Shown here one piece after another: positions 11,556 through 23,000 of a stretch of 64,000 nt of DNA. Position 1 is the stretch's first letter. Every line of letters begins with the position of its first letter. Both the position numbers and the translations under genes were made by a program. The notes under the pieces were generated by a model. That model was not told the DNA's origin. It saw only the letters and a program-made list of their open reading frames with translations, and made no database searches. This DNA is from Sisyra terminalis (Eukaryota; Arthropoda; Insecta; Neuroptera; Sisyridae). The DNA lies in the NCBI GenBank assembly GCA_958496175.1, contig OY292280.1:13392001-13456000 (forward strand). Reading direction: 5' to 3'.

Positions 11556-12112
11556 CAGGGCCGTCGTTAACCTATTGGAGGCCTGGGCCACGGGCTGTTA
11601 ACTCTGTAAGAATAGCCCAACTTGTTAGGATAATTGTGGAATAGCTGTATAGAGTGTTTGCTACAGGTATAAAGAGATAGAAATTCTGAGATTCTATCTC
11701 TTTCTACCTGCAGTAAACACTCTATACAGCTATTCTACAATTATCCTACCCAGTTTGGCTATCCTTGTCTCGTTTTTGAGAGTTAACAGCCCGTGGCCTG
11801 GGCATATTAGGATAATGGGACTCCCAGGGACTCCTATGACTTTGACAGAACACTATTTTATTAGAATAGACAAAGAAAGTAGATAAACAAGGTTAAATCT
11901 TTTTTTTTAACAATGTAAAAGCTAGTACGTTAACATTGTAGTCTAGGTTGTAATTTAGGTTCGATTTCTTTGAATTTTATAAATTTTTTGGTAAAAAATA
12001 TTGCTTATCGTTTGGTGATCTGGCAGGAACTAGGGACTTTGTATTTGATCTGAGGGGGGTCCCTATCGATCGCAGGGCACTTGCCCAAAGTGCCCACTGG
12101 GAAAGGGGTCTA
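11556..12112. mobile_element. Nonautonomous hAT element, 557 bp, with internal palindrome
   Basis: The left end CAGGGCCGTCGTTAACC is typical of hAT elements. The direct 8-bp repeat GATTCAAT flanks it at 11,548-11,555 and 12,113-12,120. Inside, GGCCTGGGCCACGGGC... at 11,581 is mirrored near 11,800, forming a 200-base hairpin. The right terminus does not mirror the left well, so the right limit rests on the target duplication. Confidence 0.65.
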
Positions 12113-12120
12113 GATTCAAT

Positions 12121-12912
12121 ACAATTTTGGTTACACATTACAATGGTGACTGGTAAAAGTAAATAACGAATTTGTTTGCCATTAAATAATGAATTATTTA
12201 ATATATTTGTAGCCAAAATTTATTGATTTCCTGTTTAAAAACATAACTAAGTTTTTCAAAGTTTATAAGTAGTGCTGGATTTAGGTCTAGGCCGGCTTAT
12301 TTTTTTGAAGGAAATTATTTCATTGTTGAAACACTAACAGCAATTTTCTGGAAAAATAATTTTATTCTCATATAAAGTATATAGTTTTTAAACAAATCAT
12401 AGCGACATAAGAAATATAAAAACAAAAGAAGTATAACGAATTATTTTATAAAATTTATAATTCAATAATTAACATAATAAATGAATGGGATTTAACAAAA
12501 CGTTTAGTGATTCCTCATAAAATGATATCCCGCGAGTATATATTGCTTGATTGGTTAAATTCATCCTCTGTGTAGTTTTCCAGGGATGAATTATCCTCAA
12601 TTGGAATGTTCTAATTTTAATGACCACAATTTGGAGCGGAATCATGATCTACTTAAATAAAAAAAATAATAAGTTTTTTTGCAAAAATATAAATCAAAAA
12701 AAAAAAAATCTTTTTGTTTTCAATGTGACACAATTGTATAATAATAAATGCAAACAAAGTACTGAAAGTATTTGTAACTAAAATTATATTTACAAAAAAA
12801 TAAAGCAATTTTCTAAGTAAATGGTCCTTAATACACTCTTATAATTACATTGATCACACAATTGTTTGATTGGAATCCTCATCAATAATTTGTATTGGCC
12901 TGGAACTCTTAA
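12121..12912. other. No gene seen
   Basis: AT-rich sequence with homopolymer runs; no supported feature. Confidence 0.4.
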
Positions 12913-13395
12913 ATTTGTAAATTCCTTAAATGTGACCCCGAAATAAAACTACCAATACCATTGGAGGTGGATACTATTGTATATCAAGCTGGAACATCGT
13001 ATTGGATTGCACGTGGGGATGTTGAAGGTTTTAAAAATATTAGAATTCATATATCTTCCAACAGCCAGGGTATACTGAAGACATTTGATAAAGCCACAGC
13101 TCAAAATGATACGGGAGTATCATTCAAAGTCCTGTTACTGATTTATCCTCCAAAAATTAACGAATTAGAGATGGACATCAGGTGAGAAAGACGAAATAGA
13201 TCTTTTTATCTAACGAAGTTTAGTGGTCCATGTTTAGTGATTGGAGTTATCAACGATCAGAAAAAGTATCCAATTATGGGTTTGTTTTTTCCTTATGGAA
13301 CACTCCTGGAGGCAAAAGCATACCAAAAAGATGACGAGAAGATTCCTCAATATCTAACTACTGAAATATTGGATATAGTTAGGTCGCATAAATGA
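12913..13395 (+). CDS. Unidentified protein, two exons with a 42-nt intron
   Basis: An open frame from 12,913 reads through a Val/Ile-rich stretch (EVDTIVYQAGTSYWIARGDV). It then continues across GT-AG intron 13,182-13,223 into SGPCLVIGVINDQKKYPIMG and ends at TGA 13,393-13,395. The joined frame codes for about 146 aa. Splicing at ATCAG|GTGAGA and TTTAG|TGG removes the only in-frame stop, which argues that the intron is real. There is no clear ATG; the 5' exon is missing or this is a decayed copy. I see no known domain. Confidence 0.45.
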
Positions 13396-14067
13396 AGAAC
13401 CTAACAACCCGTTGCATTAGAACACTAATAGATCCTCCGATGTGCAGATTATGTTAAACAGAAGATTGAACTACTTTTATCAAGCTATAATGCACTACTC
13501 TGACTAAAGGATGATCCAGTTGATCCCTGTTTTGAACTTGTACGACCGTTGCTGAAACTCCCATGACTTTTTGGTTTTGGTAGGTGAAATAGGTACTGAA
13601 GAAACCCAATAAACCTATGATTGCAGTGATGAGGCTCCTCAAATCTCGTTCTGGTATACCAATTATTAAAACCAAAAAAAAAAAAAAAAAGTTTACTTGT
13701 GTTCTTTTTATGATAATGAAGTGTTTTAGATAGTCCAAAGAATAGGTTTTCAAGATTTAATGAACTGCCACCTTTACAAGAAAGAAAAAGAATCAAGCCA
13801 TCCTTGGTTTTATTCTTAAAAAAAAAAACGAACGATACCAAAACCGGATTAAGAGATTATACCAATCTTGTGGGAAACCACTGGATTCAAGTAATGGGGG
13901 CGATATCACCCTTAGATGAGTAGTTTTCATGTTAAGGAAACAAGTAGATTAGTTATTTTTTGCGAAGAAGCATAAACCCCATCTAAACAATTATTTGTAG
14001 AAGAATGAGAAGCATTAGTACCAACCCGGAAATATGATATCTTATGAAGAAGGAAATAGAACAGTTT
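13396..14067. other. No gene recognised
   Basis: The minus-strand open frames here overlap A/T runs and carry no family motif. Plus-strand reading gives short broken stretches after the unidentified gene. It may include that gene's 3' region and, on the minus strand, the 3' untranslated region of the microexon gene. Confidence 0.35.
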
Positions 14068-17000
14068 TTACGAAAAAAAATAATTTTCCTCATTTACATT
14101 CAATTCACGCCGTAAATTAACATCATGAATCAGTTGATTAGAAGCAAAGACAAAAAACATAATACTTATCAAAGTTTCATTACTTTCTTTACCTAGAAAC
14201 TTATTTTTCGGTAGATTATATTCAGTCTTGTTGAAGTCCTTGTTAAATAATGAACATGTACCATTTTTTGGGTTTAACTTCCGGCAGTAATATCTATTAT
14301 TTACGTCAAAACCTAAAATCAAAAAAAAATCAGATTTTGACGTCACCTAAAGAGATATTAGATTAATCATTATTACCTAAAAAGGGAGTCATGTCTTCGT
14401 CGGAATCATCTACTGACAACTGTGCGGAATCTAAACAATATAATTATTGGGATTTATAAATATATTTAAATAAACCGCGAGAAAAATATACTTTTTTCAA
14501 CTTTAGTAAAAAATATACATGGACTATAGAAATAAGCACCTGAAGAAGTCGGAAACAATGTTCAACGCCATAACAAATATATAAGACTTATTTATCTCAT
14601 GTTTTTGTAATTACAAGGTACCCAAAATGATTGTTTCTCACAAAATTGTAGTTGGTTTTTCTCACAAATTTTAGTAGGGTTACCAATTTTAAATTATAGA
14701 AAATCCGGAGAACGTATAACTAAATCCGGAGAGTTGTATTCAATAAAAAACAGTCTTAAAAATTTAGCAAGTATTCTCAATGATAACGTTCACAAGTTTT
14801 ACTGCTTCATTCTATATTCGAAATATAATAAATATATATTTTTTTGACTATAAAATCAATTGTTATCGCTTGGTAACAGTGGAAAATTTTGTATTTAATC
14901 AACATTGAAAAATGTAGAAAATCGTTTTTGTAAACTAGAGTCAAGAAAAAAATACATTTTTCTGGAGTTTCCGGTTTAAAATGGGGGAGTTGGTAGCCCT
15001 AAAAAAATCCGGAGATTATTTTTGTAAACTGGAGTCTGGAGAAAACATGATTTTTCTGGAGTCTCCGGACTAAAATTGGAGAGTTGGTAACCTTAAATTT
15101 TAGGAAAACAATTTTCCAGACCTTCCAAACAAAAGAACAAAATTCATATTTTTAATTTATATATAAATTGTCGAGGGTTGTAAGCACCCTGTTATTTTGG
15201 TTGCATAATTGTAAATTGAAAAAAATATACTTTTCTATATTTAATTTTGTATACGAAATTGGTTTATTACCTGATGATATTGGCGAAAGTAACATTGGTG
15301 GCATTTCCTCAAAGTACGTAGTTGTCTCTGGAAATATAATATATATATTAATTGCTATTCACAATTAGCATTGCGATATCGATAATGAAAATATATTGTC
15401 ATGGATCTAAGACATTTGAGGTTGAGATATTATTATATAATTATCATTATTACCTGAAATAGTTGACAAGTCTTCATCGGCATCATCTATGGAGAAATTG
15501 TCTGAATCGAAACAGAAAAATAATTATTGGCATTTAAAAATATAATTAAAGCAATGACAAGAAAAATATACTTTTTTCAATTTGAGTAAAAAAAAATAAA
15601 CGAACTATCGAAAGAAGCACCAGAAGAAGTCGGAAACAATCTTTAAAGCTATATCAAATATTAAGACTTATTTATATTATAGTTTTGTACTTAAAAGGTA
15701 TCCTCAATTATTGTTTCCCAAAAAAATTTAGTACGTTTTTTTCACAAATGTTAGGAAAACTATTTTCCAGACTTCCCAAATTAAAGCCAAAAATTCATAC
15801 TCTTAATTTCTATATAAATTGTCGAGGGTTGTAATCATCCTGTTATTTTGGTTGCATAAATGTCAATTGAAAAAAATATATTCTTCCTTACTAAATTTCA
15901 TATAATATGAATTTGGATTATTACCAGAAGATATTGGTGAAAGTAGCAATGGCGGCATTTCCTCAAAGTACGTAGTAGCTTCTGGAAATATAATATATAT
16001 ATATATATATTAATTGCTACTCATATTTATAATTGCGATAATGAAAATATATTGTAACGGATCTATAGCATTTGAAGGTGAGATATTATTATATAATTAT
16101 CATTATTACCGGACACTGTTGATAAGTCTTTATCGGTATCATCTGAGAAGTTTTCAGAATCTAAAAATACAATATAATTATTGGCATTTAAAAATATAAT
16201 TAAGGCAACAATGAGAAAATTATATTTTTTTCAGCTTGAGTAAAAAAAAAAAAACAAACTATAGAAAGAAGCACAAGAAGAAGTCGGAAACAATGCTTAA
16301 TGCCATAACAAATATATAAGCAAAATAAGATTTTTTTCGCTGACTTTGAACAGTTATACTGTGTATACAATATATAGAATATATTGCGGTCCAATTGATA
16401 TAGTATAATGTAATATAATAATATATAAAAATCATACCATAAACATAACTTTGAACAGAAGTTCAAAAAAAAATATTTGTCACGTATTACACCGATACGT
16501 ATTTCGATTGCCAAGTAATCTAGGCAATACGTCACAAATATTTATTATTATATTAAATTATATTACATAAATTGGACCGCAATATATTCTATATATTGTA
16601 TACAAAAAATATATAAGACTTAATTATGTTATGGTTTTTTACTTACAAGGTATCCTCAATGGTTGTTACCCAAAAAAATGTAGTGCGTTTTTTTTTTTAC
16701 AAATTTCAGGAAATTTTTTTTCAGACTTCCCAAATTAAAACCAAAAATTCATACTCTTAATTTCTATGTAAATTGTCGAGGGTTGTAAGCACCCTGTTAT
16801 TTTTGTTGCATATATGTCAATTGAAAAAAATATATTTTTCTTTATTTAAATTTAGATTATTACCGGACGATATTGGAGAAAGTAGCAATGGCGGCATTTT
16901 CTCCAAAAATATACCCGATTCTGGAAATATAATATATTAATTGCTACGCACAAAAATAATTGAGAAAACAATAAAAAAAAATGTATATTAAGTACAATCC

Positions 17001-20000
17001 TTTTACTATATAATAATAATAATCATTTACGTTGTTTCTAAACACATATGATTGCCAAATTTTTTTCCAATTTGTACCATGAATCATTATCAAATATATT
17101 TATATGCATAGATGAAATTTGTTTTTATTTATAAATCTGCGAAAAAGAATTTTTCTTGAGATGTGGGAAAGTACTGTACCCTTTTTGTTGAATAATTTTC
17201 AGAAGATCAAAAATACATTTATTAATAATTGTTATTACCTCTGACTGGTGTACGTTCGTAGGTATTTTCATCGTAATTTGAGATCACGTTCCCTGGAAAC
17301 ATGATATATTAAAATATGTCCACAATTTATAGTCATTAGTTTTAAGTCATGAAAATTCTAGTCCCCAACCTTTTTCTCATTTTCACAAAGGAAATGTTTA
17401 GAGCTATCCGGAAAACAAAACACTTCTGAAATAAAATTTATATTGACACCAGAAAAGAGTGCTACCTAAAATTTACATGACTTTTTCCAGAAGTTTTTAA
17501 TATGAAAATAATTGTGAAATTTGTTTATTAATCAATTATCATTATTACCTGTAACTGGAGCTAATTCTGCGTCGGAGTCATCTATTGAGAACTTGCCTGA
17601 AACTAAAAATATAATATAATTATTATTTATTATTCGTCGCTATATAGTTCTACTAAGGTCTTGAGGGACTCTAGGGTTTATAAAATCCGTAAAAGAGATA
17701 GGAGCAGTAGCAGCTTCTATTTTTGCATTGATTTCAAATGAAAAAAAAAATCTTCTACGTAAGTTTATATATGAATTATAATTATTACCTGAAGATATCG
17801 GTGATAGGAGTATTTCATCACAGAAGGTATTGGAATCTAGAAATACAGTATATTAATGGCAACCCACAAATAATAATTACGATATGAAGATATATAAATA
17901 AAAAATAAGAAAAACAAGTGTCTAAAGAAGTCGGGAATGTTATTAAAAATGTGACAAAAAAGAACTTTTTATTCTGGTTACACTTTAAATTCTAGTAACT
18001 ACTATTTTTTCCAGGCTTACGTTTTTGTTATAAATTCCCGGAAAAAATTTTCTTGAATAAATTTTAAATAACCGAATTTTATTAATAATTTTGCGTACCT
18101 CTTTTTGGTGAAGCTTCGGCATTGAACATATAAGTATCGAAATTTATAAGCAGATGATCTGGAAACACAATATTCCAAATGTAAATTGGTTCAAGTTCCT
18201 TTTAGAATAGAAATTCGGCAATGTTGCATTGTCTATTTGGCTTTGTATCCTTTTCGCTTTTTTTTATTAATTCAACTCTAATATGGAATATTTTTCTCAT
18301 TTGTGGCTAAATTTTCATTATGAACCGATTTGTTCGCGAATTTGTCCAACCAAAATTTAATTTCAAGGCAATTATTTTGCGTATTTTGTGCAAATAAGCC
18401 AACCAAAATATATCGAAACCGAATTTCGGTCGGACATTAGCAGAATTTCTTTTTGTTAAATAAATCTCCCAAAACCAAATATACACTTATTCATTATTTT
18501 TATTACCTATGTTTTCCGATGAATCTCCTTTAAACACGTGCACGTCGTCGATCATAGGCCCTAGAAACATAATATATCAAAGGTTAACCCCAATTTAATT
18601 GCAACAAAGAAAAAAAAATAATTCAATAATGTTTTATAATGTATGTTTTCAAATATTATAATTAATCGAGGTATCATTGGTTTTATTCGACTCATACACC
18701 GATAATTATAAAAAATATCCAAGATAGCTGTTATAAGGAAAAGTCACCCCTCAAAAATGACCTTCTTTCCAGCCAATTTGGTGCAAGCGTTTTCACCTCC
18801 TTAATTTCCCAATTTAATTTTCCAAGGATCTACTGAACCAATGCTTATGCTTTTTTGCATAGTGGTTAAGGATGATTTAATTTATAATATGCAATTCAAT
18901 TTTGGCGAAACAAAACATCCCTTATATCCTTTTTATGCACTCGAAAATTGTCCTTCTTGAAACTTTGAAACGATATTGCGGGTGTTCTTTTGCACACAGG
19001 ATAAAAATTTTTTCACCCCACATCTCACGTAAGGACATTGTTTAATAATCCGTTGCGAAAATTAGCTGTTATAAGAAAGTCACCCCTCAAAAATGACCAA
19101 TTTTTAATCTTTTCCAATGCTTTAAACACAAAAATGACAAAATCCAAGCATGGTTTGGTTATTTCAGGAAAACTATGAAATTTCAAATGTTTATTAGTCT
19201 ACGAGAAAAACATAATTTGAACAAGTTTTAAACTTTTGCTAGTCAAAAAAGATTTCTGATAAATCCTTTGTTGGAATGTGTTACGTTATAATGTCCGACA
19301 GAAAGGGGTTTTCACATCCGAAATTTTGTTTTCCTTAATTAAATTACATAACACCGGAAATATGTTCGATTATAGTTAATATATTAACTAAATGCTTATC
19401 TTCTTTTACTTTTGTGCTCAGAACACGAGACTTTTAAGCTAGATTACTCAAGTATTATTACCTGAAAGTAGGGAAGATAGTTCGGAATCCGATATATCCA
19501 TTTCGGAATGTTCTAGAAATAAAAAAAAATCAATTCATACCTACAGAATATAATTTCGATAGGGACAAAATAATAATAGGCAATTTGTATTTTTGTAGAA
19601 TTTAGATATCTGATATATTATAAAAAATCATATAAAAATCAATATTAACTATTCTAAACAGAAAAATAATGACCAGATACCAAAATGGTTGTATTATTTC
19701 AGAAACTATGAAATTCTAAATACGGATTATTATACTAAAATTACAAAACTGTACGTAAACAAAATTTCATTTAAGGACAATTCTTGGCTCAAGTGTACTT
19801 TAGCACACCCACAATCTGGCAACGTTGCATTTTCGACTTTGTTTTTAATTTAATTCGCGATATTTTTGTTTATTCAATTCTAATATGATATAATTCTCTC
19901 TTTTGTGGGTAAATTTTCATTATGGACCGATTTAATCGCGAATTAAATTAAAAACAAAGTCGAAAATGCAACATTGTTAGATTGTGGGTGTGTAAAGTAC

Positions 20001-23000
20001 ATATTAGATAAAAATGTCTTGAAAATCAAGGTACAATTAATTAAATCGGTCCATAGTGACAATGGAGTCACAAAAGAGAGAATTATACCATATTAGAATA
20101 GAATAAACAAAAATATCGCGAATTAAATTAAAAACAAAATCGAAAATGCAACGTTGCCAGATTGTGGGTGTGCTAAAGTACACTTGAGCCGATTTTCTAC
20201 CAAATTTTTTTTTTTTTTAAGTTTATAGTTATTACCTGACCATTCTGTATCTGATATCTCATCGATAGCCAAATCGGGAACTAGAAATAAAAAAAATAGC
20301 AATTAATATCTACAAAAACCAAATTTTCATAAAATGAAATAATACATGTGTATAGTTATAGAATGTATGTACTTTCTATATTTAGGAAGGGCTCGTCTAT
20401 ATTTTTATTACTTTACAACCTTCACAACCCTTGATTACCGATGATTACGATTTCAATTAGTTTAGTTTTCCAATTGCAAAATAAAATTAATTTATAAAAA
20501 TTAATATTTTTTACTTAAATTTTATGATATACTAAAACGTAGAATAGAACTTTATCCATTATTGTTACCTTCTGTATTTGGCACGGGAAATATGTCCACT
20601 GAATCATTGGACTCTAGAAATTAAACAAATGTATTAATGATTACAAAAATTTATTATAATAGAAACGAAAAAAATATAACAAATATAAATTTATATCCAG
20701 AGGACTAGGATCAAATAATAATCAGTCAAAACTATTTATTACATGCGCGACGTTTCGGCCTGGTTATTGAAATAAAAAACCGTTACTAAAATAAGTAACT
20801 GAAGAAGTTGAAAAAAATAACCAAATACTCTGGCATAACAAATGTAAGATATATATTTTACATTATATTTATATTTTCGTCTCTATTCTTATTAACTATA
20901 ATTATTTAATTCACGGAATAAAGTACCTTCTTTCTCGCATTTGAAGCCAATATTTCCCGAATTTCGAGTTTGTTGAACGACTTTGACATGAAAGAAAATA
21001 AATAAATGATTTTTTTACTTTACATATTACTTATTATGTTACCAGTATTCGATGACATCACTGATCCACGGCGACCATTACTAAGACCAACACTCTCTTT
21101 TTTCCCTAGAAATATGATTTATTAATTAATAAAAATTACTCAGAAAAACTAAAGTAAGTTTGGCTCATGTGTACTTTAACACACCCACAATCTGACAACG
21201 TTGCATTTTCGACTATTTTTTTAATTTAATTCGCGATTAAATCGGTCCATAATGAAAATTTAACAACAAAAGAGAGAATTACACCATATTAGAATTGAAA
21301 TAACAAAAATATCGCGAACTAAATTAAAAACAAAGTCGAAATGCAACGTTGTCAGATTGTGGATGTGCTAAAGTACACTTGAGCCGTAAGTTTTTATCAA
21401 ACACTTCATCAGGTGCTTGCTTTAATAATGAAGCACCTGATGAAGTCGGAAATAAAGAACAGATATTTTGTTTCAGCAAAGATATTACTTGTACTTCTAA
21501 TTTATTGTCCTCTCTATTATAAATCATATTCATAGAAGAAAATACTAATAATAGAGGATACTTAATAGAAGACAGTGAATAAAATTTATATGTACAATCC
21601 ATTATCAAAATAAGATTTTTTCGCTGACTTTGAACAGTTATACTGTGTATACAATATATAAGATATATTGCAGTCCAATTTATGTAGTATAATTTAACAT
21701 AATAATATATAAAAATCATAACACAAACATAAATTTGAACAGAAGTTCAAACAATCCATAACCACATCGCAAAAAGAGAAAGGCACGACATATAAATTGA
21801 GGTCAATCCGTGATTATTTTGTGGTTCATCACAAAGCAGTTACGGAGTGATCCAAACTACTTGATGACCACTGATGAAGATTGCTTGGCAATCGAAATAC
21901 GTATCTGGGCAATACGTCACGAATATTTTTGTTTGAACTTCTGTTCAAATTTATGTTTATGGTATGATTTTTATATATTATTATGTTAAATTATACTACA
22001 TAAATTGGACTGCAATATATCTTATAAATTGTATAGACTGTACAATCCATGTTATAATTGTCTAATTATCATTTTTCTTGAATAAATTATTGCATTACAA
22101 CCCTTGCTTTACAACCCATGATTACTATCTCTATTAATTTAGTTTTCCAATTGCAAAATAAAATTAACTTTCAAAAATTAATATTTTTTACTCAAGTTTT
22201 ATGATATACTAAAACGTAGAATATGACTTCAATTATTATTGTTACCTTCTGTATTTGATATGAGTAATATGTCAACTGAATCATTGGACTCTAGAAATTA
22301 AATAAATGTATTAATGATTAAAAAAATTAATTACAATAGAAACGAAAAAAATATAACAAATATAAACTTATATTTTTTGTTAAATAAAAAACCGTTTTTA
22401 AAATAAGTAACTGAAGAAGTTGAAAAAAATGACCAAATACTCTGGCACAACAAATGCAAAATATATATTTTACGTTATATTTATATTTTTTGTCTCTATT
22501 CTTATTTTTTTAATTTTATTATTATTATTTTTACTTCCAGTAGGCATTCTACAGAGATGCAAAGCATCTGTACGTAGAACTGGAATATTACAATTGTAAT
22601 GAAGTGCAATGTACCATTGCTTAAATAATAAATATATATAAATAAAATAAACTATAATTATTTAATTCACTGAAGAAAGTACCTTCTTTAACGAATTTTA
22701 TGCCATTCATTGCTAAATTTTGGGTTTGTTGAACGACTTTGATATGAGAGAAAATAAATAAATTAAAATTATTTCATATTACATATAATTTATTATGTTA
22801 CCTGCATTCGATGACTTCACTGATCCACGGTGACCATTACTAAGACCACTCTTCTTTTTCCCTAGAAATATGATTTAATAATTAATAAAAATTACCCAGA
22901 AAAACTAATGTAAGTTTTTATCAAACACTTCATCAGGTGCTTTATTATTAAAGCAAGCACCTGATGAAGTCGGAAATAAAGAACAGATATTTTGATTCGA

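Larger units (their letters stand above)
20510..22870 (-). repeat. Duplicated three-exon module of the microexon gene
   Basis: Exons 20,569, 20,927 and 21,043 are paralogous to 22,246, 22,683 and 22,802. The shared peptides are ESNDSVDI, VVQQT and GLSNG-RGSV--SSN. The intervening introns also match (for example GAAGAAGTTGAAAAAAAT). The two copies are separated by a MITE and a foldback element inserted later. Confidence 0.85.

Noticed and set aside
16200..16535. 111-codon minus-strand ORF with ICYGIKHCFRLL, considered as a cysteine-bearing exon
   Set aside because: The peptide recurs in other introns only in broken frames, with a stop in the copy near 15,640. It is the hammerhead-like relic, and no consistent splice sites flank it.
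20740..20770. Further hammerhead in an intron of the microexon gene
   Set aside because: Only the GGCCGAAACGTCGCG half is present; the CUGANGA half is missing.
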